A stretch of 64,000 bases of DNA from Nitrogeniibacter aestuarii (GTDB taxonomy: Bacteria; Pseudomonadota; Gammaproteobacteria; Burkholderiales; Rhodocyclaceae): the NCBI RefSeq assembly GCF_017309585.1, contig NZ_CP071321.1, forward strand, positions 3,658,001 through 3,722,000. Reading direction: 5' to 3'. The notes below the pieces were generated by a model. That model made no database searches. It was not told the DNA's origin and worked only from the letters and a program-made list of their open reading frames with translations. Shown here piece after piece: positions 8,985-16,449 of this stretch (positions are counted from its first letter, which is position 1; each line of letters opens with the position of its first letter). Made by a program: the position numbers and the translations under genes.

Positions 8985-9302
8985 ATGGCAAAAATCACCT
9001 ACATCGAAGCCGACGGGACCGAACACGTGGTCGACATTGCGACGGGCAAGACCGTCATGGAAGGCGCCCGTGACCACAACATCGCGGGCATCCTCGCCGA
9101 ATGCGGGGGCGCTTGCGCCTGCGCCACCTGTCACGCCTATATCCATCACGAGTGGTTCGACAAGTTGTCACCGGCCAATCCGGTCGAGGAGGACATGCTC
9201 GAATTCGCGGTCGACACGGATCCGTCCCGCTCCCGCCTCACCTGCCAGATCACCGTCACCGATATGCTTGATGGCCTGATCGTGCAATTGCCGGAGAGCT
9301 GA
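8985..9302 (+). CDS. [2Fe-2S] ferredoxin, adrenodoxin/putidaredoxin type
   Basis: A 105-residue ferredoxin with the cluster motif C-x5-C-x2-C (in ECGGACACATCHAY) and the fourth ligand in LTCQI, the spacing of vertebrate-type/putidaredoxin ferredoxins. An extra cysteine lies inside the first loop. The DMLEFAVD helix is the usual docking surface for P450 and reductase. It is the last gene of the ligase-hydrolase-P450-reductase operon and would be its dedicated electron carrier. The next gene is on the opposite strand. Confidence 0.95.
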   Translation: MAKITYIEADGTEHVVDIATGKTVMEGARDHNIAGILAECGGACACATCHAYIHHEWFDKLSPANPVEEDMLEFAVDTDPSRSRLTCQITVTDMLDGLIVQLPES

Positions 9303-9396
9303 CCGGCCGAGGGCGACCAAGCGCATCGCCCGGCGCACCGGCGATCCGCCTGAGCGCGCACAACGCAGGCGCCTCCCCCGCTGCTGCCACGGCCGG

Positions 9397-10233
9397 CTAA
9401 GGCTTCACGCCCTGCCGCCATTGCCGTGGCGACACACCGCATTGCGCCTTGAATACACGCGACAGGGCCGCCTCACTGCCGTATCCGACCTCGATGGCGA
9501 TCAACTTGAGTGCGCGCCCCGCCTTCAGCCCCTGTTGCGCCAGTTGCACACGCCAGCCCTGCAGATACGCGCCGGGCGTGCAGCCGACGGTGTTGCGAAA
9601 GGCATTGGCAAAGGCGCTGCGCGACATGCCCGCCACCGCTCCCAGGGCATCGAGCGACCATGACTCGGCCGGCTGCTCGTGCATGGCGATCAGTGCCCGG
9701 CGCAGACTCGGGTGCGACATGCCCGCCAGCATGCCGCCATCCACGCAACCCGACTCCATGAGGTGGCGCAACAGCTGGATCATCAAGGCCTCAAAGAGCC
9801 GGTCCACAAGCGCCCGCCGACCGCAGTTGTCTCCGAAGGCCTCGTCGAACAGCAGCGAGAGCACCGGCGCCGCCCCGTCGATCTGCGACAAGGGCACGCA
9901 CACCACCCGAGGCAGGGCATTGACCAGCGGGTTGCCCTCGCCCCCCTCGAACCCCAGCCGGGCACAGGCCAGCCGCGCGCCCTGATCGGGGTCGGTCACG
10001 AAGCGCCGGGGCATCGGCGTCGGGTACATGAGCAGGCTCGGTTCGCCGATGTGCAGTGGCGGCAGCTGGGCATGGATGACGTCGATCACGCCGGACTGGA
10101 TCAGATGGATCTGCCCCCCCTCACCGGGAGACGAGAAATCGGTGACACCACACAGGGCGCCGGAATGAAATAGCTGCGCCCGCACCGGGAAACGGGCCAG
10201 CAACGCTTCGAGTCGATCCGTGCAGGCGTCCAT
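9397..10233 (-). CDS. AraC family transcriptional regulator with cupin-type sensor domain, cysteine-rich
   Basis: A 278-residue AraC regulator. The N-terminal half resembles the Cupin_6 effector domain (SPGEGGQIHLIQSG through MYPTPMPRRFV). The C-terminal half has two helix-turn-helix motifs (LGAVAGMSRSAFANAFRNTV; IAIEVGYGSEAALSRVF, ending VSPRQWRQG). It contains eight cysteines, which is unusual for the family. It is divergent from ohr across 107 bases, so it is the likely local regulator of ohr and the esterase, in the position often held by the thiol-based OhrR. Redox sensing through its cysteines is speculative. It is convergent with the P450 operon and less likely to control it. Confidence 0.88.
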   Translation of the reverse strand: MDACTDRLEALLARFPVRAQLFHSGALCGVTDFSSPGEGGQIHLIQSGVIDVIHAQLPPLHIGEPSLLMYPTPMPRRFVTDPDQGARLACARLGFEGGEGNPLVNALPRVVCVPLSQIDGAAPVLSLLFDEAFGDNCGRRALVDRLFEALMIQLLRHLMESGCVDGGMLAGMSHPSLRRALIAMHEQPAESWSLDALGAVAGMSRSAFANAFRNTVGCTPGAYLQGWRVQLAQQGLKAGRALKLIAIEVGYGSEAALSRVFKAQCGVSPRQWRQGVKP

Positions 10234-10340
10234 AAAAATACTCTGAGTTAAGTTTTCGATACGTTATGCATCTTCTAGTCCTTGGTCAAACGTAAATTAG
10301 GCCTTGCCACACGGCACCCCTATCTCTGAACAAGGAATCA
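10234..10340. promoter_or_regulatory. Divergent promoter region between AraC regulator and ohr
   Basis: This 107-base AT-rich gap lies between divergent start codons at 10233 and 10341. It includes the stretch TTAAGTTTTCGATACGTTA around 10248-10266 and a Shine-Dalgarno AAGGAA at 10332-10337 before ohr. Promoters and the regulator's operator are expected here, but I could not define an unambiguous operator repeat by eye. Confidence 0.4.
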
Positions 10341-10769
10341 ATGATGAGTATCGAAAACGTCCTCTATCGCACTGAAGCGACCGCCACCGGCGGCCGGGAA
10401 GGCAATGCAAGCACCGCCGACGGCGTGCTGAACGTTCAACTGTCGACCCCGCGCGAACTCGGCGGCGCGGGCGGCCCGGGCACCAATCCGGAGCAACTGT
10501 TCGCCGCCGGCTACTCAGCGTGCTTTCTCGGCGCCCTCAAGTTCGTCGCCGCCGGGGAAAAGGTCGCCCTGCCGGCCACGGCTCAGGTGAGCGCGTCGGT
10601 GGGCATCGGGGCCATCCCCACCGGTTTCGGCATCGAGGTGGACCTGCGCATCAGCGTGCCGGGCCTGCCCACAGCGCAAGTGCGCGCGCTGGTCGACAAG
10701 GCGCACATCGTCTGCCCCTACTCCAACGCCACCCGCAACAACATCGATGTGCGCCTGAGCGTCGTCTGA
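10341..10769 (+). CDS. ohr: Organic hydroperoxide resistance protein Ohr (OsmC superfamily)
   Basis: A 142-residue thiol peroxidase that reduces organic and fatty-acid hydroperoxides, recycled by lipoylated proteins. Both active-site cysteines are present: Cys61 in AAGYSACFLGAL and Cys124 in IVCPYSNATR. The N-terminal pattern (SIENVLYRTEATATGGREG, LSTPRELGGAGGPGTNPEQLFA) is Ohr rather than OsmC. Two adjacent ATG codons (10341 and 10344) are possible starts. The gene is followed by an exported esterase and is divergent from an AraC regulator; no MarR-type OhrR is adjacent. Confidence 0.95.
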   Translation: MMSIENVLYRTEATATGGREGNASTADGVLNVQLSTPRELGGAGGPGTNPEQLFAAGYSACFLGALKFVAAGEKVALPATAQVSASVGIGAIPTGFGIEVDLRISVPGLPTAQVRALVDKAHIVCPYSNATRNNIDVRLSVV

Positions 10770-10811
10770 GTCCCACCCATGCACGCCCCAACCCCAACGG
10801 GAGTCACCATC

Positions 10812-11825
10812 ATGAAGATCAAGAACACCATCCTTGCCGCCAGCCTCGGCACCCTGCTCACCACCACCGCCGTTGCCAGCGGCAGCCCGGGCGTCGAACA
10901 CACCACCCAGGCCTTTCTCGACGCCCTCGCCCAGGGGGGTGGTCAGCCCATCGAAACGCTCAGCCCGGCCGATGCCCGCGCCGTGCTGATCGGTGCCCAG
11001 AAAGGCGCAAAGCTGCCGCCCGCGGATGTCAGCGAGAAGACCATCACCGTCGATGGACAAGCACTCGAACTCACCATCGTTCGCCCCAAGGGCGCTACGG
11101 GAACGCTGCCAGCCTTCATGTTCTTCCACGGTGGCGGCTGGATCCTGGGCGACTTCCAGACCCACGAACGATTCGTTCGCGATCTGGTGGCTGACTCCGG
11201 CGCCGCAGCCATCTTCGTGAACTACACCCCGTCACCCGAAGCAGGCTACCCGGTCGCCATCAACCAGGCCTACGCCGCCACCCGATGGGTTGCCGAGCAT
11301 GGTGACCAGATCAGTGTCGATGGCAGCCGGCTTGCGGTGGTCGGCAACAGCGTGGGTGGCAACATGGCAGCCGTGGTCGCCCAGATGGCCAAGGACAAGG
11401 GCACACCGGCACTGCGCGCGCAGGTGCTGTTCTGGCCGGTGACCAATGCCAACTTCGAGAACGCCAGCTACGACGAATTCGCCCGCGGGCACTTCCTCAC
11501 CAGATCCATGATGAAATGGTTCTGGGACGCCTACACCACCGATCCGGTGCAGCGACAGGAACGCTATGCCGCCCCGCTGCTGGCCTCGCCCGAGCAACTC
11601 GAAGGCCTGCCCCCGGCGCTGATCATCACCGCCGAGAAAGACGTCTTGCGTGATGAAGGCGAAGCGTACGCTCGCAAGCTCGACGAGGCCGGCGTCACCG
11701 TCGTGGCCACGCGCTACAACGGCATGATCCACGACTTCGGCTTGCTCAACGTCTTGTCCGCCGTGCCGGCCACACGCGCTGCATTGCATCAGGCGAGTGA
11801 GGAGATCAAGGCACGGGTACGTTAG
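10812..11825 (+). CDS. Secreted alpha/beta hydrolase (HSL-type esterase)
   Basis: A 337-residue hydrolase starting at the ATG at 10812, preceded by GGGAG; the upstream in-frame ATG lacks a ribosome site. A signal peptide (MKIKNTILAASLGTLL...AVASG) suggests export. The oxyanion motif HGGG is at residues 106-109, the nucleophile Ser180 is in GNSVGG, and acid and histidine candidates are in TAEKDVLRDEG and IHDFGLL. This is the hormone-sensitive-lipase-like fold (Abhydrolase_3), acting on carboxyl esters in the periplasm. It is 42 bases downstream of ohr and probably cotranscribed. Pairing with ohr suggests release of peroxidised acyl groups, which is inference. Confidence 0.9.
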   Translation: MKIKNTILAASLGTLLTTTAVASGSPGVEHTTQAFLDALAQGGGQPIETLSPADARAVLIGAQKGAKLPPADVSEKTITVDGQALELTIVRPKGATGTLPAFMFFHGGGWILGDFQTHERFVRDLVADSGAAAIFVNYTPSPEAGYPVAINQAYAATRWVAEHGDQISVDGSRLAVVGNSVGGNMAAVVAQMAKDKGTPALRAQVLFWPVTNANFENASYDEFARGHFLTRSMMKWFWDAYTTDPVQRQERYAAPLLASPEQLEGLPPALIITAEKDVLRDEGEAYARKLDEAGVTVVATRYNGMIHDFGLLNVLSAVPATRAALHQASEEIKARVR

Positions 11826-11947
11826 TACCGGCACAACGGCCATTGCCTCGCCCCCGGACGGAATTGTTCTGTATCAGTACCGGAGGGGGGCGAATTTCCT
11901 GCGACGCCCGACTGGTCGTTCTCCTACATATGGTCAATGGCCCTGAT

Positions 11948-11968
11948 TGGCCGAGGCTGTGTAAAAAC
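11948..11968 (+). repeat. Left terminal inverted repeat of the IS1182-type element
   Basis: Twenty-one bases identical to the reverse complement of 13549-13569. It lies 45 bases before the transposase start codon. Confidence 0.85.
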
Positions 11969-12013
11969 AGCCCTCATGGCATGATGTTCGCATCATCAGG
12001 ATGATCAGATGCC

Positions 12014-13444
12014 ATGAAGCGATTCATTGAAGGGCAAAGCCGCATACAAGGCAGCTTGCTGCCGGAGACGCTGGATGACTTTGTGTCCGAGACCAATCCG
12101 GTTCGCGTCATTGATATCTTTGTTGATGAACTCAATCTGCGACAGTTGGGTTTTGCTGGTGTCGAGCCGGCGGAGACAGGTCGGCCGGCGTATCACCCGT
12201 CGGTGCTGCTCAAGCTCTACATCTACGGCTATCTGAACCAGGTTCAGTCAAGTCGGCGCCTGGAGCGCGAGGCGCAACGGAACGTCGAGTTGATGTGGCT
12301 GGTGGGCCGTCTGGCGCCTGATTTCAAGACCATCGCCAACTTCCGCAAGAACAATCCGAAGGGTATTCGCGGCGTATGTCGTCGGTTCGTTGTGCTGTGT
12401 CGGGAACTGGAGCTGTTCTCTGAGTCGGTCGTCGCCATCGACGGCAGCAAATTCAAGGCCGTCAACAACCGAGATCGCAACTTCACCAGTGCCAAGCTGC
12501 AGCGGCGCATGAACGAAATCGAAGCAAGCATCGAACGCTACCTGGCCGAGATGGATACGGCGGACCGTCGCGAGCCCGAAGTGGCTCAGGTGAAGAAGGC
12601 GCGGCTCACCGACAAGATCAACATGCTGAAGGCGCGAATGAAAGAGCTCGAGGCCATCGGCGCGGAACTCGAGAACACGCCCGACAAGCAGATCTCCCTC
12701 ACCGACCCCGACGCCCGCGCCATGAAGACGCGGGGCACCGGTATCGTGGGCTACAACGTTCAGACGGCCGTCGAGACGAAGCACCATCTGATCGTGGCGC
12801 ACGAAGTGACCAACGACGGACTCGACCGGGATCAGTTGAGCAAAATGGGCAAACAGGCTCGCAAGGTCATGCGGGTGGAGTACCTCACTGCCATTGCGGA
12901 TCGGGGGTATTTCAAGAGTCAGGAAATCCTCGCCTGCCACAAGGCCGGGATCGTGCCGCTTGTGCCCAAAAGCATGACTTCCAACGCTAAGGCAGACGGC
13001 CGGTTTGATCGAGCGGACTTCGTGTATGACCGCGACAACGGCGAGTATGTTTGCCCGGCCGGCGAGCGCCTGATCTGGCGCTACACCAGTGATCAGGCTG
13101 GACTGAGGGTGCATCGCTATTGGAGTTCGAAATGCCCGACCTGTCCTATCAAATCACGATGCACTCCCGGGGACTATCGACGCGTCAGTCGCTGGATCCA
13201 TGAGGAAGAACTGGAGGTCATGCAGGCGCGGCTCGACGAAGCGCCTGAGAGTATGCGCATCCGTCGTCGCACCGTGGAGCATCCGTTCGGGACGCTAAAG
13301 GCATGGATGGGCGCAACGCATTTCCTGACCAAGGGACTTGAACGCGTGAAGACCGAGATGAATCTTCACGTTCTGGCCTACAACTTGAAACGGGTGATGA
13401 ATCTGATGGGAAATGAGGCCTTGATAAGAGCGATCCGGGCCTGA
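12014..13444 (+). CDS. IS1182 family transposase (DDE type)
   Basis: A 476-residue transposase. The N-terminal DUF772-like domain begins FIEGQSRIQGSLLPETLDDF and includes PAYHPSVLLKLYIYGYLNQ. The catalytic DDE residues can be placed at Asp143 (AIDGSKFKA), Asp296 (AIADRGYF) and Glu422 (RRTVEHPFGTLK). A helical insert (residues about 160-220) lies between the first and second acids, and a CPTCPIKSRC zinc-like cluster precedes the final acid, as in IS1182 members. The reading frame is uninterrupted. Confidence 0.95.
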   Translation: MKRFIEGQSRIQGSLLPETLDDFVSETNPVRVIDIFVDELNLRQLGFAGVEPAETGRPAYHPSVLLKLYIYGYLNQVQSSRRLEREAQRNVELMWLVGRLAPDFKTIANFRKNNPKGIRGVCRRFVVLCRELELFSESVVAIDGSKFKAVNNRDRNFTSAKLQRRMNEIEASIERYLAEMDTADRREPEVAQVKKARLTDKINMLKARMKELEAIGAELENTPDKQISLTDPDARAMKTRGTGIVGYNVQTAVETKHHLIVAHEVTNDGLDRDQLSKMGKQARKVMRVEYLTAIADRGYFKSQEILACHKAGIVPLVPKSMTSNAKADGRFDRADFVYDRDNGEYVCPAGERLIWRYTSDQAGLRVHRYWSSKCPTCPIKSRCTPGDYRRVSRWIHEEELEVMQARLDEAPESMRIRRRTVEHPFGTLKAWMGATHFLTKGLERVKTEMNLHVLAYNLKRVMNLMGNEALIRAIRA

Positions 13445-13548
13445 TCAGGCCTTTGTTCGGTCGCAAATTCGCAACTCACCTCTCGCCGACGGAATCGATT
13501 GACTCGGGGACGTCCTGAATTTCTCGATCCAGGTGCGCGTCCAGAGGC

Positions 13549-13569
13549 GTTTTTACACAGCCTCGGCCA
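13549..13569 (-). repeat. Right terminal inverted repeat of the IS1182-type element
   Basis: Reverse complement of 11948-11968 with no mismatches over 21 bases. The transposase stop codon is 105 bases inside this end. Confidence 0.85.
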
Positions 13570-13865
13570 GGAGCGGTCTGTTGCGCTCTCCTGCGATCGG
13601 TCCGCTTAGAACCTGAAGCGGCCCTTGACGCAAAGCACCCGGATCGATGCGATGGACATGACGCCATGCCAATCGTATGCTCGTCGTGTCTCGTGGGCAC
13701 GAAATTCTCCTGTCACGACTGCAGGGTTTGTTAGCTTGGTTATCACTGCACATAAATACAGTTTTTATTGTAATTCCCAGTGCCATCAAGGGATTCAGCA
13801 TGCGGGCTTCGGCAGGTTATACCGCAGGTCCCTGATTACGCCCGCAATTTTGCGGTCTACAACAA
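13570..13865. other. Non-coding stretch between IS element and cassette; integron leader candidate
   Basis: No convincing gene is visible in these 296 bases on either strand; short open frames here have no recognisable family. The sequence becomes AT-richer to the right. It contains a LexA-like palindrome at 13746-13761 and ends in CTACAACAA directly before the core GTTATGC, resembling the end of an integron attI site (class 1 attI ends CTAAAACAAAGTTAGGC). An integron integrase would be expected on the reverse strand leftwards, but no integrase sequence was recognised; it may have been deleted, perhaps with the IS insertion. Confidence 0.4.
13746..13761. promoter_or_regulatory. LexA-like SOS box candidate
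   Basis: The 16 bases CTGCACATAAATACAG differ by one base from the CTGT-N8-ACAG LexA pattern. LexA boxes are known in promoters of integron integrases and of the imuA-imuB-dnaE2 genes. No target gene survives beside it: rightwards is the cassette gene 108 bases away, leftwards is the insertion sequence. Confidence 0.35.
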
Positions 13866-13872
13866 GTTATGC
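13866..13872 (+). other. Integron recombination core site candidate (left boundary of cassette)
   Basis: GTTATGC resembles the integron core consensus GTTRRRY with one off-consensus base. It is the exact reverse complement of GCATAAC at 14266-14272, as expected for the two ends of one cassette. The cassette gene's ATG lies within this core. Confidence 0.5.
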
Positions 13873-14321
13873 CTGACCCCAACAACCCACGCCTCGTGCT
13901 CGCGACACTAGTTGCGCCTTTGGCGGTGCCAGTGGCACTTGTTGTCGTGCCGGTTATTTCGTGCGCGTGTTGGCCGTTCTATTACGATCTTCCTTGGATA
14001 TTGGGCTTTGCTGTTCCAGTTTCGTATTTGGCTACGTTGTTAGTTGGCCTTCCACTTACTCGCCTACTCAAAAAAAAGAATCGCCTAAACCTTCAATTTC
14101 TTGTTGCGGGCGGGACACTAATGGGCACCATGGTTTTCTACATTTTCAGTGTCTTTTGGGGGCTGCTACTCACGTCCTCTCCTGTTCTAGAGTTTTCTAC
14201 GTATGCAGCGCTTTTTGGTGCTGTTCTTGGCCTGCTTGTTTCGCTGACCTTTGGCTTGGTCGCGGGCATAACATGGCGTTCAAGCGGGACGCCTGCCGGC
14301 AAGCCGGCAGCCGCCCCTTAA
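13869..14321 (+). CDS. Hypothetical membrane protein, probable integron gene-cassette product
   Basis: A 150-residue protein with about four hydrophobic helices (LVLATLVAPLAVPVALVVV; WILGFAVPVSYLATLLVGL; FLVAGGTLMGTMVFYIFSVF; YAALFGAVLGLLVSLTFGL) and a basic loop LTRLLKKKNR. Its start codon sits inside the candidate core site at 13866, and its stop lies inside the attC-like site, so the last residues are encoded by the recombination site. Both are common in cassettes. Its base composition is clearly AT-richer than neighbouring genes, which suggests transfer. No function can be given. Confidence 0.65.
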   Translation: MPDPNNPRLVLATLVAPLAVPVALVVVPVISCACWPFYYDLPWILGFAVPVSYLATLLVGLPLTRLLKKKNRLNLQFLVAGGTLMGTMVFYIFSVFWGLLLTSSPVLEFSTYAALFGAVLGLLVSLTFGLVAGITWRSSGTPAGKPAAAP

Positions 14322-14332
14322 CTCAACTACAA
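14266..14332 (+). repeat. attC-like integron recombination site, 3' core missing
   Basis: The outer box GCATAAC (14266-14272) is followed by GTTCAAGCG, a perfect 8-base inner stem CTGCCGGC/GCCGGCAG (14293-14310, loop AA), then CTTAACTCAAC (14317-14327). This order and wording closely match the aadA-type attC (TAAC...GTTCAAGC...GCTTAACTCAAG...GTTAGAT). The final GTTRRRY box expected just after 14327 is absent; the sequence reads TACAAGGGC. The site therefore looks damaged at its 3' end and probably cannot release the cassette. Confidence 0.6.
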
Positions 14333-14651
14333 GGGCTTCCCCCCGAATCGCAAGCATCGATTCAAATCATTTGATTCTCCTGGTGCTGGCAACACGACGT
14401 GTCGAAGAAGCTGAAGGACTGCGGTACTACAACCGGTCATGTTGGGCATTAATGGCCCGGACCCTGATGAAAGACGCGCGTGGGGGCCTCATTCGTTAGC
14501 AGGGCTCGGTGTTGCCACCCCTGGAGTTAATCAGGTACGCCCCACGCGGGTCCAAACCGCTTCACATCAACGCTGTGTTGTCCTGCCAGAATTCATTTCC
14601 TGTTCTTGAAGATCATTCGACCGGATCGGCCTTGAGCCGGAACTGATCACC
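14333..14651. other. Non-coding stretch between two cassette-like genes
   Basis: No supported gene lies in these 319 bases. It contains a perfect 9-base inverted repeat, CGCGTGGGG at 14477-14485 and CCCCACGCG at 14540-14548, 54 bases apart. GTTAGAG at 14652-14658, a one-mismatch integron core, follows directly and lies just before the next start codon. Confidence 0.4.
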
Positions 14652-14665
14652 GTTAGAGGTCTCGC

Positions 14666-14980
14666 ATGAGCTCTGTCTCTGGCGGCCAATCCCTCGCTCG
14701 CGTCCTCGCGGCAATCGAAGGTTTCTTCGTCCGCCACGGCGAATGGCCTACCGTCGTCCGCCTTCCGCCTGGCTACATCGAGCACTTGCGGGACGTAGCG
14801 TTACCGCCGGCGGCTTTTTCGAAGCTCACCGCGAAAGTGGCGCTTGTGCCCGAAGCGTCGGCAACGGCCATCGCCGAGAACCAAGCCGGGTTGCAGAACA
14901 ACTACGGCGTGTCTGGCTTCTCGAAAACAAAACCACCAATTCGCGCTCGGAACTTCCTATTGCGGCCCGACAGGTCGCGA
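14666..14980 (+). pseudogene. Cassette-like hypothetical protein whose stop codon appears lost
   Basis: The first about 100 codons look like a real small protein (SLARVLAAIEGFFVRHGEWPT, VRLPPGYIEHLRDVALPPAAF, KLTAKVALVPE), a type I associate with integron gene cassettes. The frame does not stop where such a protein should end, near the NYGVSGF region; it stays open and runs antisense through amt to 16474, which is not credible coding sequence. A truncation or recombination that removed the 3' end is the simplest explanation. The end given here is approximate. GTTAGAG lies 8 bases before the start codon. Confidence 0.4.
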
Positions 14981-15118
14981 TGTCCAAGCAAGCGCTCAGG
15001 CGAACGGCTTTCGAATCAAACTTCCCGTACGGCAGGAAGCTCCAGCATCAAGGTCCCACTGGCGCTTGGGAGGCGGCAGCCCCACCCAAGCAGCGGGAAC
15101 GCACAGTCCCTGACGTCA

Positions 15119-15159
15119 GAAAGCGTCATGAACCATCACAGCAGGTTCATGACGCTTTC
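15119..15159 (-). terminator. Perfect 16-bp hairpin downstream of amt
   Basis: Arms GAAAGCGTCATGAACC (15119-15134) and its exact reverse complement (15144-15159) enclose a 9-base loop. It lies 52 bases after the amt stop codon in the direction of amt transcription. There is no long U-run after it, so it may be a processing or RNA-stability element, or an operator, rather than a classic intrinsic terminator. Confidence 0.5.
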
Positions 15160-15211
15160 AGGACAGTCAATTCGAGTTCGAGAGACTTTCTTCAGAGAGT
15201 CACTGCAGCGC

Positions 15212-16414
15212 TTACCAGCTCGCCTCGCGCTCGGGTGTCGCGGTGATCTTGTGGATGGTCAGATCGGCGCCCTCGAACTCCTGCTCCTGATCGAGGCGCA
15301 GCCCCACGGCCGCCTTGAGCACACCATAGACCAGGAAACCACCGCCGAAGGCCACGCCCACGCCGGCCAGCGTGCCGAGCAGCTGACTCAGGAACGTCAC
15401 GCCGCCCATGCCACCGAAGGCTTCCAACCCGAAGATGCCGGCGGCAATGCCGCCCCAGGCGCCGCACAGACCATGAAGCGGCCAGACACCCAGCACGTCG
15501 TCGATCTTCCAGCGGTTCTGGGTCAGCGTGAACATCAGGACGAACAGGGCACCGGCAATCAGGCCGACCACCAGCGCGCCGCCCGGGTGCATCAGATCCG
15601 AGCCGGCACACACCGCCACCAGACCGGCGAGCGGGCCGTTGTGCACGAATCCCGGGTCGTTCTTGCCGAAGACGAGGCCGGCCAGTGTGCCGCCGACCAT
15701 GGCCATGAGCGAATTGACGGCCACCAGACCACTGATGCCCTCGACGGTCTGGGCACTCATCACATTGAAGCCAAACCAGCCCACGGTCAGAATCCACGCG
15801 CCCAGGGCGAGAAAGGGAATACTGGAGGGCGGATGCGCCGCGATGGCGCCGTTCTTGGAATAACGTCCGTGCCGGGGGCCAAGCAGCAACACGGCCGCCA
15901 GGGCAACCCAGCCGCCCACGGCGTGCACCACGACGCTGCCGGCAAAGTCATGGAAGGTCGCGCCGAAGCTCGCTTCGAGCCATGCCTGGAAGCCGAAGTT
16001 GCTGTTCCAGATCATGCCTTCGAAGAAGGGGTAGACCAGCCCCACCAGCAGCGCGGTGGCGGCCAACTGCGGATAGAAGCGCGCACGCTCGGCGATGCCG
16101 CCCGAAATGATGGCGGGAATCGCTGCCGCAAAGGTCAGCAGGAAGAAGAACTTGACCAGATCGTAGCCGCTGCGCTCATTGAGCACGGCGGCACTGTCAA
16201 AGAAGTCGATGCCGTAGGCCACGGTGTAACCGATGAAGAAATAGGCCAGGGTGGACACCGAGAAATCGACCAGAATCTTGACCAGCGCGTTGACCTGATT
16301 CTTCTTGCGGACCGTTCCAACCTCGAGAAAGGCGAAGCCGGCATGCATGGCAAGCACCATAATGGCGCCCAGAAGAACAAACAGTACGTCACTGGACGTC
16401 TTGAACTGCTCCAT
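15212..16414 (-). CDS. amt: Ammonium transporter
   Basis: A 400-residue Amt/MEP/Rh channel in the inner membrane. The start is the ATG at 16414 (MEQFKTSSDVLF), preceded by GGAGC; the in-frame ATG at 16447 lies in the leader close to the promoter. About eleven hydrophobic segments are visible. The twin pore histidines lie in SVVVHAVGGW and LHGLCGAWGG. It moves ammonium inward and is normally gated by a GlnK/PII protein. No glnK gene is next to it, although the usual order is glnK-amt. A sigma-54 promoter and an NtrC-like site upstream indicate induction under nitrogen limitation. Confidence 0.95.
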   Translation of the reverse strand: MEQFKTSSDVLFVLLGAIMVLAMHAGFAFLEVGTVRKKNQVNALVKILVDFSVSTLAYFFIGYTVAYGIDFFDSAAVLNERSGYDLVKFFFLLTFAAAIPAIISGGIAERARFYPQLAATALLVGLVYPFFEGMIWNSNFGFQAWLEASFGATFHDFAGSVVVHAVGGWVALAAVLLLGPRHGRYSKNGAIAAHPPSSIPFLALGAWILTVGWFGFNVMSAQTVEGISGLVAVNSLMAMVGGTLAGLVFGKNDPGFVHNGPLAGLVAVCAGSDLMHPGGALVVGLIAGALFVLMFTLTQNRWKIDDVLGVWPLHGLCGAWGGIAAGIFGLEAFGGMGGVTFLSQLLGTLAGVGVAFGGGFLVYGVLKAAVGLRLDQEQEFEGADLTIHKITATPEREASW

Positions 16415-16449
16415 GAGAATGCTCCGTTTTGCACAATAGCGGAGCATTT

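Larger units (their letters stand above)
11948..13569 (+). mobile_element. IS1182-family insertion sequence, apparently complete
   Basis: A 1622-base element bounded by inverted repeats that match perfectly over 21 bases (11948-11968 and the complement of 13549-13569), with inner core GGCTGTGTAAAAAC. It contains one intact transposase gene. The outermost GGCC is self-complementary, so it may instead be a 4-base target duplication (11949-11952 and 13565-13568) rather than part of the ends. It is inserted between the esterase gene and an integron-like remnant. It has an intact frame and perfect ends, so it looks recently acquired or still active. Confidence 0.88.

Noticed and set aside
13476..13700. 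Reverse frame right of the IS, starting at a GTG with an AGGAGA site, considered as an integron integrase remnant
   Set aside because: It runs through the IS terminal repeat and shows none of the tyrosine recombinase motifs.
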